Source: Ctena decussata
Lineage: Eukaryota; Mollusca; Bivalvia; Lucinida; Lucinidae
Length of the DNA: 64,000 nt
Assembly: GCA_963989385.1 (NCBI GenBank)
Contig: OZ022508.1
Location: 29,100,166-29,164,165 of the forward strand
Reading direction: 5' to 3'
Part shown: positions 1 through 11,971 of the stretch, piece after piece
Position numbering within the stretch: the stretch's first letter is position 1
Layout: each line of letters begins with the position of its first letter
Translations under genes and position numbers: made by a program
Notes under the pieces: model-generated
What the model saw: the letters and a program-made list of their open reading frames with translations, nothing else
Told to the model about the DNA's origin: nothing
Databases searched by the model: none

Positions 1-543
1 AAGGGGCATAACTCGGTCAAAAATTCACAAATTTTTCTAAAGTTAATCAGATCATTTACATTTCAGGCAGTGTCATCCTGCAAAAAATATTAATCCTAGC
101 ATCAGGGGCTCTTGAGATATTTTGTTCACAAGGTTCCATAGGCTTACATTGTACTAAGTCGAAAAAGGGGCACTACTCGGTTAAAAAGTCACGAATTTTT
201 TTTTAAAGTTAATCAGGTCATCTGCACCTTGGGCAATGCCATCCTGCAAAAAATCAAAATCCTAGCATCAGGGGTTCTTGAGATATTTTGGTCACAAGGT
301 TCCATAGACTAAGTCAAAAAGGGGCATAACTCTAAAAATACCTGACCCGCAGAAAAAAGAAAAAATACGGGTTTGCTTATTTTTCATGTACATGCCACAT
401 ATAAAATTTCAAGATCCTAGTATAAGCGGTTCTGGAGTTTCCCAGCTGCCAAAAAGTGTTACGGACGGACAGACGGACAGACGGACGGACAATCCCAAAC
501 CAATATGCTCCCTCAACTTCTCCGAAGTTGGGGGCATAATAAT
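1..543 (+). repeat. 3' part of a Helentron/pearl-like tandem-repeat element
   Basis: Contains about two 165-bp units (landmarks: ctaagtcgaaaaagggg, gttaatcagRtcat, catcaggggYtcttgagatatttt), then GACGGACAGACGGAC repeats (about 463-490), then a terminal hairpin CAACTTC-TCC-GAAGTTG (514-530) and the end ggggcataataa. The left part is cut by the window edge. It is the same family as 53350-56000. Class known from bivalve 'pearl' elements and non-autonomous Helentrons; that assignment is an inference from architecture. Confidence 0.75.
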
Positions 544-1187
544 CTAGACAGCCCTAATATGACAAATGTCCACGATCTAAAATGGGTTCACTCAAAGAAC
601 TGCTATTCTAGCCGAAAAGTTAGGCGTATTTAGTGCATTTTCTCGCCGATAACTATAACTTTCGTTAAAAGTGCTATGAAATACATTGAGGCATATTTCA
701 AATAATAAAATAATCGGGGAAAAAGATAAGGAAAACCGTCTTTTGTTCGTAACTACATTAATACTGTATTTGAAAGTTTATTTATCAAATAGTATTTAAT
801 ATTGGTCTAAATGATTGGAAGGAATAAGTTTCCATTTGTCACATACACCACCCCTTTTCCCCTCTCATTATATAATTTTTCAATAGTGTTTAACGTAGCC
901 CCGGAATCACACAGCATCGAAATGACGTGGTGTCGATGTCACCGACGGTGATGCGACGTCATTCCGACGTTGTTTGCCGGCTGGGACTGTTGTGCTGTCA
1001 CTTTTTCACTTTCTTTTTTCTTTTTCTTCTTTTCATAATACATAAAGTACGTTGCTACCAGGTTAATGTCTTTTTATGTATAATATGTTATATCATCTTA
1101 TGTCACATTGACATGAGTGTTATAAAGTCTATGTTATGTTATGTTAGTACATCATCAGAACACAGAGAAGTAACTAGAGAGAATTAC
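544..1187. other. Intronic sequence, nothing recognised
   Basis: AT-rich. The 105-codon open frame at 927-1244 (+) overlaps the EGF exon in antisense and has a low-complexity T-rich translation, so it is not called. No repeats stand out. Confidence 0.6.
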
Positions 1188-1304
1188 CTAAACATGAAGT
1201 GCCATCTTCTAATAATCTGTAACCAGGAAGACAACTACAGGTAAAACTGCCTTCTGTATCAGCACATTTCTGGGCACAGACGTTGCCTTTGCATTCATCT
1301 ATAT
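1188..1304 (-). CDS. Exon: calcium-binding EGF-like module (last seen)
   Basis: Reads (N/D)IDECKGNVCAQKCADTEG, then SFTCSCLPGYRLLEDGTSCL. Complete EGF-CA signature. Acceptor cttccacag, donor ttag|gtaatt, 39 codons, phase 1-1. The donor shows that the gene continues left, but no further exon is seen between 1 and 1187, so the next one lies outside the window. Confidence 0.95.
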
Positions 1305-2185
1305 CTGTGGAAGAATAAACAGAAGAAATTAAAACTTGACTAACAAAATGTACATCATTATTTCGAGTACTTCCAATATTAGCAGTTTAATATAAAGTGT
1401 CAAAAGAATCTAAACCTTGTTTCCCATGCAAATATGTCAAAGTTATATCATTTATTACCAACTGAAAAAATAAGATGAACTTTAAAATTCATCTGAATTT
1501 TTACAGAAACATATTGTGTGTTACTTCACAAAGATATCTTTTAAAGCTTTCGATTTCAGGACCACAGGTTTAGGTGACACTTTTACCGTAGAAATGATAA
1601 GAAATAAAGCAGAGATGTTACTCATATCTTAGTGCCATAGCAGGAAATCAAACAGCAGGGGTGAACTTTGGCACATATAGATACCAGATATTGCTGCATC
1701 TTTACTGAAAATGTTGAAAATTTTTATCCAGTAAAAAGTTACAGTACAACAAGTATTACTGTATGTGTATGAAGTAAATGGGAAAAATACGGGTGGTTTA
1801 AAATTGTTTAGGTCGGTATACATAGTGTCTCAGTACACTCATGCTTTGATAAGCTCTGAAACAGTTAACTTTTGAGAGTCTGCATAGCTCTCAGCAGCTG
1901 TATTATTTAGCTCTTGCATTACATAAAAACTGTATACTATGCATCTACCAACGTAAGACTGTAAATAAAATATCGTGTCGTGTTTGGTCGTGTATGCTAA
2001 ATGTCAAATGATCTTATACAGTACCAACAAGTCTTGCAAAAGTAACAATGATTCAAATAAAAGAATTGCTATACGAACGTTTTGTTAAAATCGAATTTAC
2101 AGTATCAACTCGCAGTTCTTGCTTAGCTTTGCTGTGTCAGTTTCATTTGGGCATTTACAATATAGACTACATAACTGCTACCTAC
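1305..2185. other. Intron between EGF exons, nothing recognised
   Basis: Ordinary AT-rich intron sequence without coding potential or clear repeats. Confidence 0.6.
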
Positions 2186-2308
2186 TGTTGCAATGCATTC
2201 CATCATCTGTGAGTTCATAACCAGTATTACAGAAGCACTGCGCTATACCAGTCTCTTTATGACAGCCAGCTGTGTCCGAACAATCAAGACCAGAGTTTTC
2301 ACAAACAT
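2186..2308 (-). CDS. Exon: EGF-like module
   Basis: Reads DVCENSGLDCSDTAGCHKET, then GIAQCFCNTGYELTDDGMHC. Cysteine spacing fits an EGF-like domain, but the N-T-D/E-G-S-Y loop is replaced by HKETGIAQ, so calcium binding is less certain. Acceptor cattacag, donor aaca|gtaggt, 41 codons, phase 1-1. Confidence 0.93.
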
Positions 2309-3943
2309 CTGTAATGAAAGTAAGCTAGTTTGCTTACGATATTCAAATACGACATTTAAAGTATAGAGTGGTTTTGTTTGCATTCAAGCTTCAATTACAC
2401 TAGCAAGACAGCTTTGCAATCAAGTAAGGGTTAGACAAGCATAAACTGGGCCATTAAATTGTTGATATTATACTTTTTATATTACTATAACTTGTTGAGG
2501 AGAAAAAGTCAAACAGACAACTATCGATATCTCAAAGTCGAAGTTAATCCCGAACTTCTGTTATGTCAATGTAAATTTTCTGCCACCAGAAACTTTACTC
2601 TGAGATATCAGTAGTTTGACATAACAGGAGTGACAGGTAAAGGAAAATAGGAAATGAGTCCAAACTATATTCCTTGATATTAGAGGGATCTTTAAGATAT
2701 CAGTGTTCGAGATATCCAGAGTTGACTACAGTACACGTGATGCAGTTACAGACAGGATCTGAGGTAATTTTACTGTCAGTAGGGTTCCAGTAAACATCAG
2801 CATAACGAATATCTAGTGTCGTAAATATTTGAATGGCTTTTCAAAGATTACCACCATACGGGACCCAAAACAATTGTTTGTCTGACCTGTTACGAAATAT
2901 TTGAAGCCGTTACTAAGTCATGCCTTATTTGTTGCAACAAGATAGAAGCAAAAAGAAATGGCGATCAATAAAATTGAGCACAAATCTTTCAAATGCTTTC
3001 TTAGATATAAATTGAAAGAAGCTGGAGCCCCTGTTAAGTTTAAGATCTTAATCATTAATGCTAAAATTCCTGCAATTCTCTTAGGGCAAGTGATTCAAAT
3101 ATAGTAACGTGTAGTAAATGCCGTGTCTAACTGTTTTGTGGTGTAACCCGTTCATAATAACCGGTCTGTTTCTGTGTCAGTTGCTGCTCTGTAACAGTAA
3201 TGCTGTCATAATATTTGTAGAAGAAATTCAAAATAGCAGAATCGGACAATTTATTTATATACTTTTGTGAGACGTTCTGGTGATAAGATTAAATGTAAAC
3301 CAAAACCGAGTGATCAGGTCACAACACATGCGAGAAAAATAGAAAGTAAATTGAAAATTGGTCACTTACCAGTACGCAGTGCGCCTCCAAACATACAGCT
3401 TACAGCGATTCATCGGTACGCACCCCACTTGATTTACAGGTATGTAACAAGCCAGAAATACGCGTAAGTATGGTGTACGCAGGATTAAATGTTTTTATAA
3501 CCAAATTCTGCCCAGTGGCCTATTCTGCCCTTCAAAATGTGTGAGTCCATTTGTCATTTGAGGGGTGGCAGATTTAGTTTGTTTTTATGATTTTTATTTT
3601 ACTGTAAAGATAAATGTCCATACGCCTTAAGTAAATAGTGAAGACCCTGCTTAGACGCCGCGTCTTGCGGCGTCCGATCATGGTCTGCACTGTTTGCCAA
3701 TGTCCTGTTTATGGGACGCTAGTCATTAAAGGGTTAATTACACGATTTTCAGCGCTTTAACCTGTTATGTTTATTTTCAAAATGTGTCAGAAGGGAAGAA
3801 AACTGGTATGTCAATGAAACGTAATGTACATGTTGTTTGAAACTGCTTGCTAGCTACATACATTTAATTTCTTAATATTTTACACGTTTAAGAAGGAGAG
3901 CGACCCCTATTTAAGCCCGATAAAAAATGATGTTGTTACAAAC
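2309..3943. other. Intron between EGF exons
   Basis: Mostly unremarkable. Around 2555-2630 there is a short inverted repeat (CTGTTATGTCAA and TTGACATAACAG). A hairpin-containing dispersed repeat lies at 3645-3730 and is listed separately. Confidence 0.6.
3645..3730 (+). repeat. Dispersed hairpin repeat (GACGCCGC / GCGGCGTC)
   Basis: A perfect 8-bp stem GACGCCGC (3654-3661) and GCGGCGTC (3667-3674) is followed by a stretch ending in gtttatgggac. A related copy lies at 10728-10806 (agacgccgcgttctgcagcg, gtttatgggac). A diverged reverse-oriented piece is near 9255-9320. Probably a short non-autonomous element; class unknown. Confidence 0.6.
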
Positions 3944-4075
3944 CTCCTATCTGATTGCACATGGAAGAATTTGTATGTAGTTCATATCCCGAAAAGCAAC
4001 TACAGTTGAAGAAGCCATCACCATTGGTACAGATTTGCTGGCAGTTGTGTAAAGCTTCGTCACATTCGTTTATAT
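3944..4075 (-). CDS. Exon: calcium-binding EGF-like module
   Basis: Reads DINECDEALHNCQQICTNGD, then GFFNCSCFSGYELHTNSSMC. A full six-cysteine EGF-CA module. Symmetric phase 1-1 exon of 44 codons with acceptor attttcag and donor ggag|gtttgt. Confidence 0.95.
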
Positions 4076-6266
4076 CTGAAAATAATAAAAATAGCTTTGA
4101 AAGATACCTGTACTATCGTTTTATTCGGAATCAGAATAAAGTGCTGTATCAAGAAACAGTATCTCCAAAATAGAACAAAATCTTGAACATACAAGTTATG
4201 CTGGATACTGAGGCTTTAATGTAAAATTGTTACATACAGGAACTTTAGTCCAGTCGAAGTGAATTCATGTTTTTTTATTGGTATTATATTGTTTAATTTA
4301 GGATTACTGCTGTTTATAACAAACACGCATACCTAAAACGAGCATGTATTTATTCTTTGAACAAACCAAAATAACCCTAACCGCTTAGACATGAAAAGAG
4401 GAGGGAGTAGTGTTAAAATAATCGTGTTAAGTTTGCGCGTAATTTGCCAGCGTTTATCTATTTACACCTACAAAATAAAGTTAATTTCTTAGGATTCCAA
4501 CTCAGATTATTTTTGGCTTTACTGAATTCCTAAGACACCATCAAAATAATTCTTCCAAAGACATCCGTGGTTTTAGCTCAGGGGATTTATCGATTTAATA
4601 AAGCGGGTTTCTATTCGTTCTCAGGGTTACCATAACCCAAAGAGCAACCACACCCCAGGAACCGACCGAACCAGACCCCAAACCCCATCCCTAACATCAA
4701 AGGGAAAGACCTCTACACTAACTTTAGCCCTAAACTGTAACTGTTTCTATATTAATTCAGTTTGGGTCGTGAGAAAACCGATTTCGCTAGTTTTGTTGTT
4801 TCGACGTTTTCCTTCTTTCTCTATAGTTGATGTTTTCCAGAACGTATGTACCTTTATAATACCAGTCCTAGCGTTACATGCTGTGCGGCGGTCGTAAACA
4901 TTCTCCCAGTGTATTCTTAGTTTTCTGCTTTTTTGAAGAATTTCCTTAAGATATCCGCACCTTTTGTCATTTAAAAAAATAACAAACAAAAATGAAAAAA
5001 AAAAAAAAAAAAAAAAAAAATTGTTCTCCAGCCAGCGCCTTAGAGCGGGACAAGTATTCCAGATTTTATAAATTACTGAACAGATTCAATGGAACCAACT
5101 CTCCTATTTATGTTTGTTTGCTGTGTTTGTTGCTTCCAGATGAGCCATGCTATATTACAGACGTTACTTAGGCGGATGCCGACCATAAATGCTCAGACTT
5201 ACTATCATCCACTTATGTTAACATTACACCACGCTCATTTCGACCAGATGGACTTAGTAAATTTTACAAGTCAACTGCCCATGCCTTGACTAGACTCCTC
5301 ATTTGGATGTGCCTCTTGGATATGCTCGATGGAAGTTTTCTCGCAATACCCTACCCTGTCAACTTCATCCTACAGTATTCTTATTTTGAAGTACATACTA
5401 CTACAGTTTATAGATATTTACGGTTACCTAAAAAACTTAGCTGTGAACACGAACTTATTAGACTTTGTCGAACTCCCCAGTGTCAAATCAGCTTGTAGAT
5501 CCACAAAGCAGAGCTAATAACTATTTTCGCAATACTGATGTTCGTTTTTCATTTATTACAATGGCCATTATAATTACAATGGTTTTGTGCTAATGCCATT
5601 GGTGTGTTTTCTTGGGTCAGGTTGGGCCGGAAATAGTTCTGATGTCATGAGTCGCAGTACAGCTTGTTGCAGGCTCTAAAAACTTGGAGGGAACCCAGTA
5701 AGGAATCGCTGGGTGCCTTAACAAAAAGAAAGACAGGATCGTTGAGGCTTAGCTTCAGTGTATAAACTGAGATTTCCTTAGCCTTAGCAGGCAATGAACA
5801 AAAAAATTGTTTGGTCCCTGAACAAAACTTTTGACACCTAATTATACAGCGCATGTTGCACAAAGGAAACAAGCAGGCCAACACAAGGAAATGGTATGTC
5901 AGTGCCACAGATACCAACAAGGATGTGCAAAACACATAAATCGTTTAATACATCTATTATATTTTTTCTAAAACCTCAAAACAAACCAAGAAGCAAAGTG
6001 GACTGCTATAACAGTGCAAGAAATACAAACAAACACGATCCGCCTCAGAAGTTTTCATCTAGAAATAGACTGTAAGTAAAGCTATCGGGGGCTTGAACTG
6101 TTAAACTGTTTTCACGCGTGCAACATCGCCATTACCTTCCGGCAAAGTCCAGACATCAACAGACCGCATGAAAGCACATAATAAACAAATACAATGAGGA
6201 CAAACAAATAAAATAGGAGCTGTTATCAGTCAGGTGCCTACAAATGTATAACCATTAACCAAATAC
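4076..6266. other. Intron between EGF exons
   Basis: Holds a degenerate fragment resembling the 3' end of a Penelope-like element at about 4637-4720 (shared words: catcaaagggaaaga, caggaaccgac) and a poly-A run at 4992-5021. Small open frames at 5089-5517 (+) and 5645-5935 (-) show no recognisable domain and are not called. Confidence 0.6.
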
Positions 6267-6392
6267 CTTCACAAATGGCCATGTTGTCTGTATTCTGCCT
6301 ATAACCAGATCGACATACACACTCATAGCTTCCATCTGTATTTATACAACCCTGGTCGCAGCCACCGTTATCTGTATTACACTCATTTACAT
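6267..6392 (-). CDS. Exon: calcium-binding EGF-like module
   Basis: Reads [20 protein letters not shown], then [15 protein letters not shown]. The D-V-N-E-C start, the N-T-D-G-S-Y hydroxylation-type loop and C.C..GY are the calcium-binding EGF signature. A symmetric 1-1 exon of 126 nt. Donor gaag|gtattt. A SINE target-site duplication begins 34 nt upstream of the acceptor (at 6426). Confidence 0.95.
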
Positions 6393-6425
6393 CTGAAACA
6401 CAGCATTGACACTTTTATGAATTAA

Positions 6426-6713
6426 ATGCAAAGGGATTGTTGTTGTTGTTGCTCTACGCTCACAGTAAACAGCTATGGTCATGTCGGGACGGCCAGATAA
6501 TCTAACCACACATTTTATGGGTAGAGTTTGATCTCCTAATAGGTTAACCGGTACTAAGTGCACATACTTTCGCCAGTAACTGACAAATGACCTTCTTGAA
6601 ATAGCGGAAAGAGAAACGAAAGAACGTAGCTGGATCAGGTATGGAACCCGTGACCTGCGCCTCTTGAGTCTAGCTACCGACAGCGCTACGCAGGCCGGCT
6701 TCATGCAAAGGGA
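6426..6713 (-). mobile_element. tRNA-derived SINE with 11-bp target-site duplication
   Basis: Flanked by the perfect duplication ATGCAAAGGGA (6426-6436 and 6703-6713). Read on the minus strand it has a degenerate tRNA-like head (about 6702-6630; box A-like tagcgctgtcggtagc, box B-like cgggttccatacc), a body shared with the SINE at 23121-23399 (agtactaagtgcacatactttcgccagtaactgac, opposite strand), and a (CAA)n tail. It sits 34 nt upstream of the acceptor of the EGF exon at 6392. Confidence 0.85.
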
Positions 6714-6888
6714 AGGAACATTAACGATTGTAGTGTGTAATTTGTACCAGCGAATAATGGCACGTTACGAAAATGAATATTAGTACAAACTTAAGGTGTC
6801 TGGCTAAAATGTGATGAAAAACAAGAAAACATGCAATTTGTTTAAAAATGAGCTATTTAAAAAAAGTAGAAGGTTATCCAGGGGCAAC

Positions 6889-8010
6889 TGGTCGAGCCCG
6901 CTGTTTGCTATAGTGACCTTTAAGTATGTCAAGACTAAGTAACTGCTTCACTCTGGAAAAAAGCCAAACAACATCATGCTTAGCCAGCATATTTCTCCTT
7001 TTTTCAAATTTTCACAAACAAAAATAAGTAGAAATGATGACCCAGATAAGCTCAATTTATAACAATTACAATATCTGACCTTCAAGTGTGATCTTGACCT
7101 TAGACCTACCCAAACATGTATGTCATTTGACACTTCCACTCATCAAGAAGAACAATTTTGCAAAATTAAAATCCATGCCTTATGTAGAAGTAATGGCTCG
7201 GACTAGCTCATTTTATAACCAATTTATCATTTGACCTTCAAGTGTGACCTTTACTTTGGACCTACTAGAACAAATATTCTAAATGGCACTTCTACTCATC
7301 AAGGATAACAATTGTGCCAAATTATTATGAAATCCATTCATAAATGTTGAAGTTTTGGCTCGGACAAGCTAAAATTATGGTCATTTTATCATTTGACCTT
7401 CAGGTGTGACCTTGACCTTGGACCTACCTGAACAATTGTTCCAAATGGCACTTCTACTAATCAAGGAAAACAATTGTGCCAAATTATTTTGAAATTCATC
7501 AACAAATGTAGAAGTAATGGCTCGGACAAGCTCAATTAATGCCCATTTTATCATTTGACCTTCCAGTGTGACCTTGACATTAGACCTACCTGAACAAATG
7601 TTTCAAATGGCACTTCCACCTATCAAGCAGAACAATTGTGCCAAATTATTTTGAAATCCATCCGTAAATGTAGAAGTTATGGCTCGGACAAGCTCAATTT
7701 ATGTTCATTTTATCATTTGACCTTCAAGTGTGACCTTGACCTTAGACCTACCTGATCAAATGTTTCAAATTGCACTTCTACTCATCAAGGAGAACTACTG
7801 TGCCAACTTATTTTGAATCCATCCGTAAATGTAGAAGCTATGGCCCGGACAAATCCGGACGGACGGACGCACGCACGCACTCACACACGGACTATCGCAC
7901 GGACAAACGCACGGACAAATGCACGGACTAACGCATGGACTAACGCACGCACATACACCAAACTGAAGTTGTAACAGCTATGTCTCGCTCATCGCAAGCG
8001 GGCTCGACAG
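6889..8010 (+). repeat. Helentron/pearl-like element, about 163-bp tandem units
   Basis: About five units carry the landmark tcatttgaccttcaRgtgtg (about 7078, 7230, 7393, 7556, 7718). They are followed by a GGACGGACGCACGCACGCAC microsatellite (7856-7950). Subterminal inverted repeats are perfect over 12 bp: GTCGAGCCCGCT (6891-6902) and AGCGGGCTCGAC (7997-8008). No coding potential. Non-autonomous Helentron assignment is an inference. Confidence 0.8.
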
Positions 8011-9037
8011 TACTATGATAAAGTTTATCGAAATGAAAAAAATATATCGACGGAGTCGTATTGTTTCACTTTTACCTGGTTTTCGCCCTACCTAAATGTC
8101 ATCGAAATTATACATGTCCTTAGATTAAAATAAATATGATGATCCTTTTTTCATTCCCGAATCATGCAAAAACTTTATAATCCAAGTTCTTCATGAAAGA
8201 ATATTTCGAATATATAAAATCTGTTTTATCAAGGCAAAGCATTTAGGAATCAGAGCTTTTTTTCGTTCCCTTCATTTTGAACAGCTCTTGTCTCTTTATT
8301 TGCCAAACGTCTACAGCTAAAAAATTAGGCATTCGTTTATTTTAGTACTTAGCTGATACGTGTAGCTGTTTATTTGCGCAACTAAATATAGCAATAACAT
8401 TGGAATGGCAGCTAGCTATTTTTCACATTTTTGATTGTTTACGCCTCTCCACTACAATATAAATTTATCTAACTAACTCGTACAATTCATCATTTGGACA
8501 ATCAGTGCCAACTTTCCAGCCATTCTTTCGACCAGAATATATGCTAACCAACCTTTATTATACAAAGAAAGGGGATCGACAAAAATGCAAATTTTAATAT
8601 ATAATTTTCTTCACATACCATATTTTCGTTGCTAGAATTGACGTAGTTTTATGCATATTCATAAACATTCATTCTGTTAAAGAGTTACAACGCAAGATTT
8701 AGTGACAGATTTTACATAAAATATTTCCGAAAACGCAGTTCGAATGCATACAACCTTTCATTATCATCCTAGCATCGTTTCAATCTAACTAAAACACTTC
8801 TGAAATGGGTGTTACTCCATCCATCAATTTATACAAAATGATCTAGGCTGACTTCTCATCTCGTTTAGAAAAGGTTTGGCATGAGAAACATAACACTTGG
8901 CTTCCCGTAACTTGTCTTTGTAATATACAGCACATACCTAGTACGAGCCACAGCCATGACGGTCTAAGTTAAAAGCAAAGAGTCTAAGCTGTAAACCAGT
9001 AGGTCACGGTTCATTTCATCTAAAATGTTTGACTGAC
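8011..9037. other. Intron, nothing recognised
   Basis: AT-rich, no repeats or open frames of note. Confidence 0.6.
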
Positions 9038-9199
9038 CTTGACATTTGTTGTCAATCTCAGCATATCCATCTGGACACTGTGAACATTCATAGGCTTTTC
9101 CTTGAAGCTGATGATAGGAAGCATTGTAGTTTATGCAGTCTTGTCCAACAGCACATGGTTCCATCAAACACGGATCGAAATCCTCATCACAGTCATGAC
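9038..9199 (-). CDS. Exon: Cys-rich / EGF-like linker
   Basis: Translates as GHDCDEDFDPCLMEPCAVGQ, then DCINYNASYHQLQGKAYECS, QCPDGYAEIDNKCQ. It holds eight cysteines spaced as in an irregular EGF module with a longer central loop; C.QCP.GY.E.DNKC is the EGF tail. Acceptor cactttag, donor caag|gtcagt, 54 codons, phase 1-1. It is spliced directly to the DVNEC of the next exon. Confidence 0.93.
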
Positions 9200-10358
9200 C
9201 TAAAGTGTGAGCATGTATTAAAATATTTTGCTTATGTTACATACTGTGTTTAACCCGTTGCTGTCTAGTGTCCCATAAAAGAAACGCTTGCAAATAGGCT
9301 AGACGCTGCAGGACGCGAGTATCACAAATTTCTTTAGAACATATAGTTAGCAACAGCACAAACACCCCATACAGAGATGTCCGAGCTGTTGGGTACTAGT
9401 TGCCACTAGGCATTAATGGGTAAGTCGTTTACAGTCGGATATGAGTTATTCTTACTAAACTGAAACTGCATAACAAAAAAGTTAAACCCTATCGGGTTTT
9501 ATAGCAGCATCTAAAGTTCGCAGACTCGATTTCAGCATTTCAGATTCTCTCAAAGCAATGTTTAAATGGCAAATACATGTGTCATAATGTTTGTTTCGTA
9601 TTTAGAACAGACACAAGCAGAAAGGACAAAATGGTACCTCTCACAATGCAGGTGTACTCAATGTTGACAGTGGACACGAAAGACGGATTAAAGTGTTTGG
9701 ATACAGTTTTATTGTTTAGTCACCACTCTTGCAACGGAGGTGCCTTTTAAAGATATGCGTTTGCTTCTCTTTCTTCATAGAGGATAGAATGTGCTTTCCA
9801 TTGGAGTGAGGTCAGTGCGTAAGCATTCAGTGAAGCAACTCTGCTATTTTTATTTTACCTCCCTTCTCGATTTGGGACTCAGCAAATTCTTTCTTTTATA
9901 AATGGAACCCTTTTTGGAAGGGTTTGTCGTCGAGGCTAGCAGCCAGAAAATCACAAAATTTTGCCGCTTTGTAAAAACGCAGAAAATACAAATGCGCACC
10001 AACAAACAATAAAAGCACCCTCATTTGAAAAGCAATACAAATACTTCAAGGTCCCTTAGAGCTGAAGCCTAACTCGTAAAGCCATTAACGAACGGTATTT
10101 TTTCAGTTCAGCATGTCTTAATACGGCGCTATTCAGTTCAGCATGTCTTAATATGGCGCTATTCAGTTTAGCATGTCTTAATATGGCGCTATTCAGTTCA
10201 GCATGTCCTGATACGGCGCTATTCAGTTAAGCATGTCCTAATACGGGACATTAAGCTCATCATGCTTAATACGGCGCAGATCTTCAGACTGATTTGCACA
10301 TGTTGTTTGAAACATTTTCATAGACTGGAACATTTCTTTAGCGGAAAATTCCTCTTAC
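9200..10358. other. Intron between Cys-rich linker and CTGCSQHG exon
   Basis: Holds a diverged reverse piece of the hairpin repeat near 9255-9320 and the minisatellite at about 10100-10275, otherwise ordinary. Confidence 0.6.
10100..10275 (+). repeat. 30-bp minisatellite
   Basis: About five to six copies of a 30-bp unit with the core cagttcagcatgtcttaata and cggcgctatt. The first copies differ at one or two positions, the last ones are degenerate. It lies in the intron just downstream of the donor of the exon at 10359. Confidence 0.9.
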
Positions 10359-10543
10359 CTGACCAGTATGGATATTCTCCACCATCACATATGCATTTTG
10401 CATATTTTATAGCATCAGTTTGCTGTGTGCCTTCTCTGTATTGTTTGAAGTCACAAATACCATGTTGGCTACACCCAGTGCAGAGCACCATTTCAAATGC
10501 ATGCGGTGCTGACGTTTTTCCTCTGGCGTCTGTGGCTACCACA
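10359..10543 (-). CDS. Exon: end of beta-sandwich and first EGF-like turn
   Basis: Starts in phase 2 and reads (S)VVATDARGKTSAPHAFEMV, then LCTGCSQHGICDFKQYREG and CICDGGEYPYWSG. VVATDARGK..S... closes a cadherin/Ig-like strand. C..C..HG.CDF is the start of an EGF-like or Cys-rich module as seen after VWD in mucin-like proteins. Donor tcag|gtaaga is canonical. A 30-bp minisatellite lies about 80 nt into the downstream intron. Confidence 0.92.
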
Positions 10544-11521
10544 CTTATAAACAAAATAATAATATTTTAAGCATGATGACAGATAATTTTCTAGAGGTAT
10601 TAATCCATTTCTGCACACTGAGATCTTCTTTCATTACAAATTAGATGAGTCTATTCATCACTTCAGGTATGTATTTATTTCTTATCATTTCTATGGAAAT
10701 TGCAGCTAATTTCCTGTAAACAATGTAGATCCTTGTCAGACGCCGCGTTCTGCAGCGTCTGATCTTAATCTGCTCTGCTTGTCTTTATTTGTTTATGGGA
10801 CCCTCGGCATCGATGGGTCTTTGTTTGGGGAAGACTCCTTGATCAACGCTTCACATGCTAGGGAAATATCTTGTTTCCTGTACATGTATAAGGAAGTGAA
10901 ACAAATGCAGCAGTCTACACCCAAACATTCGGTTCTGTAAACATAAAAATGCTTACAGTGTACATCTGTACTTAAGAAGGTAGTTATTTGTAAAGTGTAA
11001 CTCAATTTCTGTAATAAATATTGTATGTGATCAAGAATGATAAAATATTGGGTTGTGATTAAAGCACTAACCGTATATATATGAACAAATATAAAACAAA
11101 TAACTGACTGATATAAAATTATGTTTTCTCTAGTCTAGTCTATCCGTCAACCGTACAAGCCATGCCAGCGCCTGAATTCTGCACCACGTCTAGTTTTCAG
11201 CTGCTGTGTTTGTGTTGGTATAATCCATCAACAACAAAGGCAGTAGGAAACAGGACCAAGTAAAAAAGACTATGCAGACTGTGCGCCAGCTTGAGTTTAA
11301 ATCAAGTAAAACCGTAAAATTCCAGAAATTGGAACACCGAAAAGAGTTACCGTAGACTTAAAATAGAACGGTTTATTCGTCATTGCAGTAATGCGCCCGA
11401 AAGATGCAGATGGAATGGCAAACGGTGTAGACACTAATCAAACTGGAGCAATCTTTACATGGAATGCTCTGTCTAAGCAAGCCTTTTTGTCCCTATACTT
11501 AGAATTGTTACTGTAATATAC
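10544..11521. other. Intron with second copy of hairpin repeat
   Basis: Contains the related hairpin repeat at 10728-10806. The open frame at 10793-11005 (-) overlaps it and is not called. Nothing else recognised. Confidence 0.6.
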
Positions 11522-11720
11522 CTTATTTGCTGTGGATCGCTGTTAGGATTAACGTATACCAATGCGGTGTTGTTCGTTGCATTCGTTATTGTTGCATCAA
11601 AGCCGCCCGAAATGGAAAAAGTTACTTCACTTTCATCTGTAGCAACAACTGGTATATAGAAGCCTTCCCCATAACTCATTTCAATTCGTTTCTCACCACT
11701 GACAGAAGGAATCACATTTT
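11522..11720 (-). CDS. Exon: Ig/cadherin-like segment
   Basis: Encodes ENVIPSVSGEKRIEMSYGEG, then FYIPVVATDESEVTFSISGG, FDATITNATNNTALVYVNPN and SDPQQI. The alternating beta-strand pattern (FYIPVVATD, VTFSISGG, ALVYVNP) resembles the cadherin-like segment that follows VWD in related proteins. It starts in phase 1 and ends in phase 2 (ata ag|gtatat), which matches the phase-2 start of the next exon. Inference: one small beta-sandwich is split over this exon and the one at 10543. Confidence 0.9.
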
Positions 11721-11971
11721 CTGAAATACACAATATACGAGTATAGTTTATTTTTATTTCTCTGATATCAATTTTTATCGTTACAGGAATAGTTCATTTA
11801 CATGTATGTTTTGAAGTTGAGTCATTTTGATGATATCGATTTGAAAGTATTTCCTAACTTCTTAAAACAAGTTTCTATGTAACTTTAACAATTTTATCTG
11901 ACATCACTACTGTTGTGTTTAGTGCCGTGTAGTACCACCTCATCATAGTTTAAATTTGACAAAATCAACAC

